DNA of 64,000 nucleotides from Rhinopithecus roxellana (Eukaryota; Chordata; Mammalia; Primates; Cercopithecidae), in assembly GCF_007565055.1 (NCBI RefSeq), contig NC_044565.1, forward strand, positions 43,135,211-43,199,210. The letters are read 5' to 3'. Under the pieces are notes generated by a model, which worked only from the letters and a program-made list of their open reading frames with translations, had not been told where the DNA came from and did not search any database. This document shows positions 34,020-45,352 of the stretch, one piece after another. How positions within the stretch are numbered: the stretch's first letter is position 1; each line of letters starts with the position of its first letter. A program made the position numbers and the translations under genes.

Positions 34020-35190
34020 TATTTTATTTTAGTTGCAGCCACAGCAGGGATAACAGAACACATAGAGAGGAGTTCAGGGCAAGACAGGAGGTGACCAACT
34101 ACATAATCCCTGTTCTTCAGGAGTCCTGCTGACTCCCTCAGTGAAAGAAATTTTGCCAGTGATAAGAATGGAAAATTGAATTAAAGAGTTAAATTTTCAG
34201 GTAAAACTATTATTTTCGATATTAGATCTCATACAATGTAATATATAACTGGGCAGATAATTCCTTTGAAAATTAGCTATATTAAACAATTTTTTAAATA
34301 TTAGAAAATGTAGAAATTGAAACAAGAAGTTTGTCTTGATATCTTGTCTCCGTTTATTATTTTCCCATTTTCAATTATAGAATCCTAATGGGTGGATTGT
34401 CTAAATTGAAAATATGCCTGTATAATGATAAAATTATATCTTTTCTTTCCCGCTTCAAAAGCTAGCTCCTTTGTTTAGCAAACTGTATTTACTTGCATTT
34501 TGTGTTTTTGCTCGTGTCAATTTCCCTGTAAAGTCTAGCTCTATTAAAATGTATTTGCCTGTGGCCATGCCATCTTTAAATTTTCCTTAATTTGCATGCA
34601 TTTCATATCTCAATGCAAAGCCTAAAATGTCTGACACAAAGTCTATACATAACAATACTTTTGATTGACAGGAAGGTTTATTATGCATTGATATGACATC
34701 ATATTTATGTATAACAATGACTTTTTGACTGACAACTAAGCAATGATAGAATTTTGGACAGCTTCTATATACCATTTTTTATAAGACAAACTAAAATATC
34801 CAGATAATTGGCTGAATTTTTTTAGTTTTCATGCTAATTTCTTAGCATTGGGTATGGAAGGACACAATGAGCTAATGTCTCATTCTTTACCTTTTCCAGT
34901 GGTGAAAGATACTTTGTTCCATATGATTCTGCTTCCTTTTATAAAAAGGGATTTATCTGTTAAAAGTTAGTAATATCAATATTGAATGTATTGATTTTTA
35001 AAATAGGCAGGATTACCACTGTTCTGTGGAATATTTTCAAGATTTCAAGGATGAGAACAGAAAATCTTAATGGAATTCTTCTTTTTGGTCTCATGATAGG
35101 GTTTTCAAGAGGCAATATCCACATCACTGCATATTTTTGTCAGTCAATTAACATGTTTCTGGAGCACCTACCATGGAGTCAGCAGTCAAT
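34020..35190. other. Intergenic sequence, nothing recognised
   Basis: AT-rich sequence without recognised repeats or coding potential. Confidence 0.5.
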
Positions 35191-35305
35191 AGATACAGGC
35201 ATACTCCAGAGATATTGTGGGTTCAGTTCCAGGCCGCCCAACATTGCAATAAAACAAATCACATGATTTTTTTGTGTTCCCAGTGCATATAAAAGTTATG
35301 TTAAC

Positions 35306-35575
35306 AGCCTGGTGCAATTGGTCACACCTGTAATCCTAGCACTTTGGGAGGCCAAGGCGGGCAGATCACATGAGGTCGGGAATTCGATACCAGCCTGACC
35401 AACATCATCTCTACTAAAAATACAAAAAATTTGCTGGGTGTGGTGATGCATGCCTGTAATACCAGCTACCTGGGAGGCTGAGGCAGGAGAATCACTTGAA
35501 CCCAGGAGGCGGAGGTTGCAGAGAGCTGGAGTGCCATTGCACTCCAGCCTGGGCAACAAGAGTGAAACTCTGCCA
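35306..35575 (+). mobile_element. AluS-type Alu, sense, lacking its A-tail
   Basis: The body runs from gcctggtgcaattggtcaca to caagagtgaaactctgcc, then stops without poly-A. Tigger sequence (catctttgtggtgatgg) resumes at once. The tail and adjoining Tigger bases were probably lost in one deletion. Confidence 0.85.
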
Positions 35576-35605
35576 TCTTTGTGGTGATGGATTTGCTACA
35601 ATGGT

Positions 35606-35822
35606 ATTTTTTTGTTGTTGTTTTTTGAGACAGGGTCTCACTCTGTCACGCAGGCTAGAGTACAGTGGCATGATCTCGGCTCACTGCAGTCTCAACCTTC
35701 TGGAGTCAAGCAATCCTTCCACCTCAGCCTCCTCAGTAACTGGGACTACAGGCACATGCCACCACTCCTGGCTAATTTAAAAAGTTTTTGTAGAGACAAG
35801 GTCTCACTATGTTGCCTAGGCT
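35606..35822 (-). mobile_element. AluJ-type Alu, antisense, truncated
   Basis: It begins with a T/G-rich tail, then gagacagggtctcactctgt, and stops after caaggtctcactatgttgcc, so the far end of the Alu left arm is missing. It lies 30 bp from the sense Alu, forming a head-to-head inverted pair. Confidence 0.85.
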
Positions 35823-37334
35823 ATTGCCTTGATGTCAATGGCTGCTGACTAATCAGGGTGGTGGTTGCTGAAGATTGGGGTGCCTATGGCAATTTCTTAA
35901 AATAAGACAACAATAAAGTTTGCCACATCAATTGACTCTTCCTTCCACAAAAAATTTATCTGTAGCATGTGATGCTGCTTGATAGCATTTTACCTCCAGT
36001 AGAACTTCTTTCAAAATTAGAGTCAATCCTGTTAAACCTTCCTGCTATTTTTTATCAAATAAGTTGATGTAATATTCTAAATCCTGTGTTGCCATTTCAA
36101 AAATGTTCACAGCATCTTCACCAGGAGTAGATTCCATCTCAAGAAACTATCTTCTTTGCCTATCCATGTGAAGTGACTCCTCATCTACTGAAGTTTCACA
36201 TGAGATTGCACTAATTCAGTCACATCTTTAGGCTCCACTTCTCATTCTAGTTCTCTTGCCATTTCTACCACATTTGCAGTTACTTCCTTAGCTGAAGTCT
36301 TCAACTCCTCCAGGTCATCCACACGGGTTGAAATCAACTTCTTCCAAGCTCCAGTTAACATTGATATTTTGACCTCCTTCCTTGAATCATGAAAGTTCTT
36401 AATGACATCTAGAATGGTAAATTCTTTTCAGATGGTTTTCAATTTTCTTTCCTCAGGTATATCAAATGAATTACTATCTATGGCACTATAGCCTTCCAAA
36501 ATGTATTACTTAAATAATAACACTTCAAAGTCAAAAATACTCTTGGTCCATGGGCTTCACAATGTGTGTTACGTTAGCTGGTGTGAAAACACCATTAACC
36601 TCCTTGTACATCTCCATCGAAGCTCTCAGGTGACCAAGTGCATTGTCAATGAGCAGTAATATTTTGAAAGAAACCTTTTTTTTTCTTTCTGAGCAGTAGG
36701 GTGTAACAATGGACTTCAAATATTTAGTAAACCATGCTGTAAATAGATGTGCTGTTATCCAGGCTTTCTTTTTCCATTTAGAGGGCACAGGCAGAATAGT
36801 TTCAGCTTAATTGTTAAGGGTCCCAGGGCTTTTGGAATGGTAAATGAGTATTGGTTAAAGTTAAAGTCACTAGCTGCCATAGCCCCTAACAAGACAGTTA
36901 GCCTGTCCTTTGAAGCTTTGAAACCAGGCCTTGACTTTTCCTCTCTAGCTATGAAAACCCTTAATGTCATCTTCTTCCAATAAAAGGCTCTTCTATCTAT
37001 ATGGAAAACTATTATTTGCATAGCCATCTTCATCAATGATCTTAGCTAGACATTCTGGATAACTTGCTGCAGTTTCTTCATCAGCACTTACTACTTCACC
37101 TTGTACTTCTATGATAGAGAAACTTCTTCCCTAAACCTCATGAACCAACCTCTGCTAGCTTCAGACTTTTCTTCTGCAGCTTCCTCACCTTTGTCAGCCT
37201 TTATAGAATTGAAGAAAGTTAGGGCCTTGCTGTGGATTAGGCTTTGACTTGAGGCAATGTTGTGGCTCATTTGGTCTTCTATCTAGACCACTGAGACTTT
37301 CTTCCTATGAGCAATAAAGCTGTTTCGCTTTCTT

Positions 37335-37351
37335 TTTTCTTTTTTTTCCTT

Positions 37352-37419
<68 letters not shown>

Positions 37420-37708
37420 AGTAGAGGGGACAGAGTCTCACTCTGCCACCCAGGCTGGAGTGCAGTGTTGTGATCTCTGCTCACTGCAACCTCTACCTCC
37501 TGGGTTCAAGCAATTCTCCTGCCTCAGCCTCCCAAGTAACTGAGATCACAGGTGCACCACCACGCTCAGCTATGTTTTGTATTTTTGGTAGAGACAGGGT
37601 TTCACCATGTTGGCCAGGCTCGTCTCGAGCTCTTGGCCTCAAGCAATTTACCCACCTCGGCCTCCCAAAGTGCTGAGATTACAGGCATGAGCCACCATGC
37701 CTGGCCTA
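37335..37708 (-). mobile_element. AluS-type Alu, antisense, with long poly-T and (GT)n
   Basis: The tail is a complex T-rich run, then an uninterrupted GT repeat (37383-37418), then ggagtagaggggacagagtc. The body ends gagccaccatgcctggcc at 37708. A near-perfect duplication of Tigger sequence, tttcgctttctt (37323-37334) and ttttgctttctt (37711-37722), flanks it. Confidence 0.92.
37383..37418. repeat. (GT)n microsatellite in Alu tail
   Basis: About eighteen GT units next to the Alu poly-T. Likely length-polymorphic. Confidence 0.95.
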
Positions 37709-37958
37709 TTTTGCTTTCTTATCTTTCATGTGCTCACTGGAATAACACTTTAAATTTCCTTCAAGAACTTTCCCTTTGCATTCACAACTTGGATATCTTT
37801 GGCACAAGAGGCCTAGCTCTTGGCCTATCTCAGCTTTTGACATGCCTTCCTCACTAATCTTAATCATTTTCAACTTTTGATTTTAAGTGAGATGTGCAAC
37901 TCTTTCTCTCCTTTGAAAACTTAGAGGCCATTGTAGGGTTATTAATTGGCCTACTTTT

Positions 37959-38254
37959 TTTTTTTTCTTTTTGAGACAGAGTCTTGCTCTGTCGCCCAGG
38001 CTGGAGTGCAGTGGCTGCAATCTCGGCTCACTGCAAGCTCCGCCTCCCGGGTTCACGCCATTCTCCTGCCTCAGCCTCCTGAGTAGCTGGGACTACAGGC
38101 GCCCGTCACCATGCCCGGCTAATTTTTTGTATTTTTAGTAGAGATGGGGTTTCACCATGTTAACCAGGATGGTCTCGATCTCCTGACCTCATGATCCTCC
38201 CGCCTCAGCCTCCCAAAGTGCTGGGATTACAGGCGTGAGCCACTGTGCCCGGCC
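37959..38254 (-). mobile_element. AluY-type Alu, antisense
   Basis: It runs from the T-run to gagccactgtgcccggcc. A perfect 15-bp duplication, aattggcctactttt, lies at 37944-37958 and 38255-38269, both copies being Tigger sequence. Confidence 0.95.
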
Positions 38255-38649
38255 AATTGGCCTACTTTTAATATTGAAATGTCTCAAAGAACATGGAGGC
38301 CTGAGGAAAGAAAGAGGCTGCAACTGGCCTGTCACTGCAGCAGTCAGAACACACACAACATTTATATATTAACTTCACTGTCTTATATGGGTGTGATTCA
38401 TGACACCCCAAAACAATTACAATAGGAACACCAAAGACCACTGATCCTATGTCACCATAACAGATATAAAAATAATTTTATATATTGCAAGAATTATCAA
38501 AACATGCCATAGAGAGATGAAGTGAGCACATGTTGAAAACATGGCACTAATAGACTTGTTTAACACAGGGTTAATACAAACTTCCAATTTGTAAAACCTG
38601 CATTAAAAGGACAATAAAGCAAAGCAAAATCAAACAAGGTATGCCTGTA

Positions 38650-39890
38650 AGGCAAGGTCCAGACACAAGAGTTATTTAGGGAGTATGGCCAGGTAATACA
38701 TAATTAAGTGTTAAATAATGTAGTAGACTGTAAGAATCCAGAAAATGGCAAAGTCAGTGTGGCATGAGCCATATGAGACCCAAGCTCAGTCTGAACTTTT
38801 ATGCTAACCAGCTGGATGATCTCAGGCAAATTGCTTAATAGCTTTCCATCTCAGTGTCCTATCTGTAATGTTGCTAGAGTGATCTCCCAGCTCTGTTGTT
38901 CTATGACTGTATCTGAGACAGGCTTCTCAGAGAACACAAGATCTGCAAGGAACCTGGAAGTTGGATGTTAAAGCCAATGCTGAAGTGGGCATGAATGAAT
39001 GAGTGAGGATGCTCATGTCAGAAAGGAAGCCTACCTATATCGGAGATTTGTGCTGTGTAATCAGTGATAAAAATGACTCTGTTCTTCACAAAATCAGCGT
39101 CTAATTTAACTCAATTAGAAAATAGAAGAATAGTAGCACTACAATAATAGAATGCTTGTTTACTCTTCCAAATAAATATATAGTATTTTAAAAGCTATTA
39201 AAAAGATGATCTGAGCATGGTAGTCAACATAGTAAAATGACTGGGGCTTCTGTAGGACTCTACGGCACTGGATTTCAACCACCAGATGGGAGCATATCAC
39301 TCAATCACTCCCCTAGGAAAGAACTGCAAGAGGCTCATATTGCAGTCCTAAATTATCGTTTTCTAATTTCTATAGGTTCCTGGAATGAATGATACCCATT
39401 TTCCTGTGATCTTTGCAGAAAAGAAGATGACCAAATCTGTAACCACATTTTGAAAACCAGGAAGTGGGACATGACTTCTGGCTTTGGCCTTGAGAACATC
39501 TGGGGAGGGATCAAAGATTCTGTTCTAAGGGAAGAGGAAGAGCAGCATTTTGCTCACATTAGGGTGTCAGCAGTAGAAGATTTTTGATCCTCTTACAAAA
39601 GTGACAAATCTGCTCATTGTTTGCATGTTGCCTCTTCTTGTAACTTTTGATACCCATAAAATTAGAACCAAATGTTCTGCTTTTACAAACAATTGTACAC
39701 TGGGTTAAAAAGGGACACAACCAAACAATTTGTGTTCAATTGTTATTTATAACTCACAACTTGCTTTATTTTTGGCAAATAAAAGCTGCTTTAGAATAAT
39801 TCTGCATTGTTCTATTTGAAAACAACATGAGACCCATGTATCTATGGCCATTGGCAGTTACAATTTATCTTCAATAGTAAATAACAACAT
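38650..39890. other. Intergenic sequence with a sense MIR
   Basis: A MIR fossil lies at about 38785-38915 (ctgaacttttatgctaacca, gctggatgatctcaggcaaa, ttgcttaatagc, atctcagtgtcctatctgta). The rest shows nothing recognised. Confidence 0.5.
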
Positions 39891-39894
39891 GACT

Positions 39895-40745
39895 TTGTAC
39901 AAATGGCCAAGAAGCATGAACAAATGTTCAACATCGCTAATCATCAGAGCAATGCAAATTAAAATTCAATGAGATATCATACCAGTCAAAATGACTATTA
40001 ATACAAAGGCAAAATCAATTTATGTTGGTGAGGATGTGGAGAAAGTGGAATGCTTATACAGTGTTGGTGGGAATGTAAATTAGTACAACCTCTATGAAAC
40101 ACAGTTTAGTTCTTTGATTTATCAAAGAACTAAAAATAGAACTATTATGTGATCCAGCAGTCCTACTGGGATTACTACTAGATACTGGCTATCTACTTAG
40201 AGAGAAGAAATCATCATATCAAAAAGATACCTGTACTCATATGTCTATTGCTGCACTATTCACAATAGCAAAGATACGGAATCAACCTAAGTGTCCATCA
40301 ACAGATGATTGGACGTATCACATTTTCTTTATTTTCTGTATCTTTTTATATATCACGTCTTTCTTTGTATATATACATACACACACCATGGAATACTACT
40401 TAGCCATAAAAATAATGAAATTGTCATGTCTTTTGCAGCAACCTAGATGGAACTGGAGGTCACTACTTTCAGTGAAACAACTCAGAAACAGGAAATTAAA
40501 TGCCACATGTTCCCACTTATAAGAATGAGCTAAATAATGTGTGCACATGAACATTGAAAGTGGAATAATAGACGTTGGACACTTGGAAAGGTGGGAGGGT
40601 GGAGGCAGGGTCAGGGTTGAGAATTACCTAACTGGTATATTATTTGGGTAATGGTTATACTAAACACCCAGATTTCACAACTGCACAGTGTATCAATGTA
40701 GGTTGTACCCCCTAAATCTATAAAAATGAAACATAAAAAAAGAAA
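39895..40745 (+). mobile_element. L1 3' end, sense, 5'-truncated
   Basis: The ORF2 C-terminal order is clear: aacatcgctaatcatcagag, caatgcaaattaaaattcaa, ggatgtggagaaagtggaat, gtgttggtgggaatgtaaat and gtctattgctgcactattca, then ccatggaatactacttagcc. The 3' UTR follows with cacatgttcccacttataag, acactaaaca-like words and an A-rich end at about 40732-40745. Several stops interrupt the frame. Confidence 0.93.
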
Positions 40746-40927
40746 GGGACTTTGGCTTTTTGTTTTTTTCTCAAGAGAAATTAAGCTCAGTGTTACATCC
40801 TCAGAAAAGACAATGTAAAACAGATTCCATTTTATTTAAAAAAAAAAAAAAGGATAGTTTAGTGAAAGTAATGATGTTCAAAGCTATTTATATAGGCTAA
40901 GGAGTAAAATATAAATAAATACCACAA

Positions 40928-41640
40928 CTTTTATGTTTTTTAAACATTTTACTTTTTTAGAGCATTTTTTTTTGTTCACAGCAAAACTAAGAGGAAGATA
41001 ACAGAGATTTCCCATATATCCTGTGTCCTGACACACACAGAGCCTCCCCCATTATCAGTATTCCCCATCAGAGTGGTACATTTATTACAATTGATAAACC
41101 TACATTGACACATCATTATTATCCAAAGTCCATAGTTCGCATTAGAGTTCATGCTTGGTGCTGTGCATTATATGCCATTTGGACAAATTTAAAATGACAT
41201 GTATCCATCATTACAGCATCAAACAGTATAGGAATTGCCCTAAACATCATCTGTGCTTGCCCTGGTCATCTCTCCCTCCTCACACCTCCTGGCAACCACT
41301 GATCATTTTACTGTCTCCATAGTTTTGTCATTTCCAGAATGTCATATAGTTGAAATTGTAAAGTATGTAGCCTTTTCAGATTGACTTCTTTCACTTGGTA
41401 ACATTCATTTCATTTTCCTCTGCATCTTTTCATGGCTTGATAGCTCATTCTTTTTAGCCATCCATTGTCTGGATATGCTGCAGTTCATTTGTCCATTCAC
41501 CTGCTGAAGGACATACTGCTTGATTTCAAGTTTTGGCAATTATGATCTTTTTCCATGAGTTATAATGACATACTTTGGGTCATTCTAGTTTTGTTCTTTT
41601 TGTATCTGCATCATTAAAAATTACTTGATAATGCTGAAGT
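40928..41640 (-). mobile_element. L1M-type 3' end, antisense
   Basis: Antisense order of an older L1 3' UTR and ORF2 end: cagcaaaactaagaggaaga, tacatttattacaattgata, acctacattgacacatcatt, caaccactgatcattttact, then cttgatagctcattcttttt and cacctgctgaaggacatact. It lies opposite to the sense L1 just upstream. Confidence 0.88.
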
Positions 41641-42108
41641 TAAAGATTTTATATATAAATAATTACGTCCTCCAATAACATAGGCTAAAATTTCTCCAAA
41701 TTTGGAAGTGAAAATTCAGGATAGACACAACTAACTTAGCGCTTTGGAAAAAAAAAAAAAATTGTCTACTGATGTAAATTAAACAACTGCAACCAAAATA
41801 ATAACATCTTGCAAACCTGAGTTTCTACAACAGGCACCAAAGGGAGCTCCTGAAAATGCAGTGGCAGAGCACCTGCGTCACTGCTGGCAGCCAGCCAGTG
41901 GCAAAGGAGATGGGGTGGGGGGCATATAGCAGCCAGCAGCACAGACGTGTTTGGCCCCCATGAGACACCCCCTGAGGTCTTCCAGAAACACTTCACAGAG
42001 AAAGCTTGTCATGTGCTGGGTTCTGCATAACCAGATTTGCTGTTGTTTTGGGGGCCTGCAGGAGGATATAGGGGCATATCCAAACAGCAAAATTTGAGAA
42101 TACATTCT
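41641..42108. other. Intergenic sequence, nothing recognised
   Basis: Contains an A-run at about 41748-41761 and a GC-richer patch (41820-42060) with short minus frames that show no domain. Confidence 0.4.
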
Positions 42109-42406
42109 TTGTTTTGAAGGGAGTCGAGGGGACAGAGTTTCACTCTTGTTGCCCAGGCTGGAGTGCAATGGCGCAATCTCAGCTCACTGCAACCTCTGTC
42201 TCCCGGGTTTAAGCAATTCTCCTGCCTCAGCCTCCTAAGTAGCTGGGATAACAGGCACATGCCACCATGCCTGGCTAATTTTGTGTTTTTAGTAGAGACG
42301 GGGTTTCTCCATGTCAGGCTGGTCTTGAACTCCCAACCTCAGGTGATCCACCCACCTCGGCTTCCCAAAGTGCTGTGATTACAGGCATGAGCCACCGCAC
42401 CTGCCT
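42109..42406 (-). mobile_element. AluS-type Alu, antisense
   Basis: It starts in a degenerate tail, then gacagagtttcactcttgtt, and ends gagccaccgcacctgcc. A perfect 13-bp duplication, gagaatacattct, lies at 42096-42108 and 42407-42419. Confidence 0.93.
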
Positions 42407-42419
42407 GAGAATACATTCT

Positions 42420-42903
42420 AATACAGTCAAATTTATTTCCATAGGCTGCTGAGCTCCGGGACAGCAGAATAACACTAATGAAGCTTATAGTATCTTCCCA
42501 GGACTGAAGGACTCCAATCTGCGGAGATAATCACTTCAAGATGGAAAGTCAGAACTGAAGAGAAATTCATGTGAATGCGCACTTTATCCAGGAAGGAATT
42601 ATATGCACATGAGAAGAGGAGATGGCATCTGAACTGCCCACACCCCGACCCAAATTCTTTACGCATTTTGGAACTGTGAATGATTTTGCTTCATTCAGAA
42701 CTGTGGGGTCTTTAAAAAGCATATTTAGAAACATGACCTCATACTAATGTTGGACACAAGGAGGAAAGCAGGTAGGAAGAAAGATGAGGCTTGAACAGTT
42801 CATGACTGGAAATGATCTTAAGTTTGCATACATGGAATTAGCCCATCAATTACTGACTTCATCAGTAAGATGGTACTGAGGGAAGTGGAAATGAGGCTCA
42901 CAG
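42420..42903. other. Intergenic sequence, nothing recognised
   Basis: No recognised repeat or coding sequence. Confidence 0.45.
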
Positions 42904-42917
42904 AAATACTGGCCTTG

Positions 42918-43086
42918 TGAGATGATACATGTTTATAGTCCCAGGTACTTGGGAGGATGAGATGGGAGGATTGCTTGCGCCCAAGCCTGGGAGATCGAGG
43001 CTGCAGTGAACCCATGATCATGCCACTGCACTCCAGCCTGGGTGACAGCAAAACCCTGTTTAAAAAAGAAAAACAGAAAAAAAAAA
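42918..43086 (+). mobile_element. Alu right-monomer (FRAM-like), sense
   Basis: Only one monomer is present, from tgagatgatacatgtttata and cttgggaggatgagatggga to cactccagcctgggtgacag and an A-rich tail. A perfect 14-bp duplication, aaatactggccttg, flanks it at 42904-42917 and 43087-43100. So it inserted as a monomer or 5'-truncated copy and was not cut down later. Confidence 0.88.
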
Positions 43087-43100
43087 AAATACTGGCCTTG

Positions 43101-45009
43101 GGACATCCTAAAAATATTCACTCTCTGAATTTTTATCTAAACGTTCTTTCCTAATTGTCACACAACACAACGGGCGAGCTCCCTCACTGCCTTCCGACTA
43201 AGGGAATGAGAAAGCTCCTTGAGGACCAGTGTCGTATATACTGCCATCCTCACAGTTAGCTAAGTGTCCTTGCATTTGGCAGAGACTTAGTACCTATTTA
43301 TGGAGCCAAAGAAAAAGAAAGAGAAAATGGTAATATACTATTTGTTTTCAAGTTAGCTTTCTCTCTCAATTCTAAGATTTCCACTGCAAAAGAATCTCTA
43401 AACATTTTTGTTCTCCAAAATTTGCCATCACCTTTTCTATTATATATATACACAGTGAGACCATATGCTGTCTTTCCCCATTTTTGCTGCCCCTTCCGTG
43501 ATACATCTTTATTAGGTTTAAATTTAAAATGGCCCTATGGGGAAATGCACTCATTTTTCAGTCTTTCATTGCTCTGTTTCTGTTCTTTCTCAACTTAGTA
43601 ACTCATTAGTTCTTCAGTTTCTGTGCATTCCAACGAAATAACTTCGTTATTTCATGCACACACACACACACAAAACCATCAGAAATCAGTTTTTTCAATA
43701 AGGCAAGTTAGAATCACATCACATTTAAACTCACAAATATTTCTATACAATTTACAAAATGAATATAAGTCATTCTGAGTTTTAAAAAATTGAAAAAATG
43801 GTTCAAGTGATGGAAAACCTCTATAGCTCCCTAGAGGCTGAAATATTACAGTAATCATTTTCATAATTCAAATGAATATATAATTACTAGAACAGCAGCA
43901 GGGAGATTTACAATTCACTAAACTAAACCAAAAAATCAGTAGCAATCAGTATGGGAAAATGTACTCTCTTATATCTGAGGTAAATTAATTTTGTTACTGA
44001 AATGTCATTATGTTGTCATATTTCCACTCTTATCACTTATTCAAACATATCCACTTTTCTTTCCTAATGTTTCATTGCTAAGATAATTGAACTTTGCAGT
44101 TTTTATCTCAGGCTTATATTACTTAAAAATCACTGTGTGCATTATTACAAGGAAAGGGCAAAGGCAGAGATAGGACTTATTTAGCTCTCATGGTTTATGA
44201 TTGTATTGAAGCTCACAATTGATTATAACTTCCTAACCTTTCTTTTCCTACTCATTACCCTCTTCATTTTATACTAGTATTTCCAGCTATTAGACTATCT
44301 TTATTTAGGAGGCACAAAAGGAAAAGACCAAGAAGAATTTGAAAAATAATATATTTTTGTTTTGATGTTTCAATTTAATGCAGGTTTGAAAATGCTGAAC
44401 TGTCTAAGGTATACTAAATATTCATTAGGCAGTTTAGATTTTACTAAGTTCTAAATGAAAATGACCCAGCAAAATCAAATTGAAATTTCATAGAGTACTT
44501 TTCAAGTATGGTTCTAAAACATACATTAAACAAAATGAATTCATTTGAATGCAAGTCTTTCTCTTTCTCTAGAATACATACACACCCTAGGGTTTATTAT
44601 GCTTTCAGTTCAATGCCTCCTAAATGTGTGTGGTGTGGATCAAATAAATAGTTCAACAGCTTTCATAAGCAAACAATCTTATGGTCTGGTATATCTATAA
44701 ACCTCTTGTGCTATTTCTTTATGCTTTCCCACTTACAAAGGTTAATACAAATTTCATTTGAATTCAAGCAAAATATTCTGCATAGACAAATCTGTTCAGA
44801 AAGAGCCCATCAGAATTTATCCATGTGAATCCAACAGCTCTTTATGGACTTGTAAAGGCATAGCAAAATGTGCTCACTTTTAGAAATCAGACTTGCTACT
44901 GCCCAGCTCTGAAATCATAGACCTTAGTACAGGAAGGACTTTAGAAATCATGTAGCGTAACTCTCCCATTAAAAAAATTGTAGAATTTAGCACACATTTA
45001 AAATGTCCT
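43101..45009. other. Intergenic sequence with short simple repeats
   Basis: About 1.9 kb. A TA run is at 43439-43452 and a CA run at 43656-43672. No gene or recognised transposon. Confidence 0.5.
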
Positions 45010-45352
45010 TTACCTTTGATTATACCCCTTGTGTTGATACCTGTTTTATTTGATATTAACATAAACACTCTAGCTTTCTTATGCTTACAGGTTTCATGGT
45101 ATATCTTTTTTCATCTTTTTCATTTTAATCTCTGTGTGTTTTTAAATTTTAAATGCACCAATTTTAGAGAACTTATAGATGAGTTCTGCTTTTTAATTCA
45201 GTCTGATAATCTCTGCCTTGTAATTAGTGGCATTAATTTACATAAACTTTATGTAATTATTTAGTTTTTGTCATTCTTGTCTATTTGACCATCTTGCATC
45301 TTCAAACTTTCTGCTCTTCCTATCACCTTCTTTTGGCTTAATACAAGATTTC
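45010..45352 (-). mobile_element. Antisense L1M/HAL1-type fragment
   Basis: Antisense ORF2-region words: tttgatattaacataaacac, tctagctttcttatgcttac, aggtttcatggtatatcttt, ttaattcagtctgataatct and ctgccttgtaattagtggca. It abuts the 3' end of the next L1 at about 45,356. Confidence 0.75.

Larger units (their letters stand above)
35830..37931 (-). pseudogene. Tigger1-type transposase pseudogene
   Basis: The minus strand starts with ATG at 37931-37929 and reads MASKFSKERKSCTSHLKS, the expected N-terminal DNA-binding (CENP-B/psq-like) start. The frame is broken by the Alu at 37335-37708 and by stops and frameshifts. Remaining parts are frame pieces at 37036-36755 and 36788-36531. The latter includes LLLIDNALGH, carrying the second Asp of the DDE catalytic triad, and a C-terminal VKPMDQ segment typical of the family. 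It cannot make active enzyme. Confidence 0.85.
35196..38647 (-). mobile_element. Tigger1-like pogo/Tc1-mariner DNA transposon, antisense, nearly complete
   Basis: The left end is caggcatactccagagatat, then gtgggttcagttccaggc, and the right end is the inverse, acaaggtatgcctg. A TA dinucleotide lies immediately outside each end (35194-35195 and 38648-38649), as expected for Tc1/mariner insertion. Inside are diverged but collinear Tigger1 segments, including an antisense transposase frame. Four Alus interrupt it (35306-35575, 35606-35822, about 37335-37708 and 37959-38254). Roughly 130-190 bp near the left Alu pair is missing. Without the Alus about 2.2-2.3 kb remains, close to the family's usual 2.4 kb. 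It is fossil DNA that last moved in early primate or pre-primate ancestors. Confidence 0.93.
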
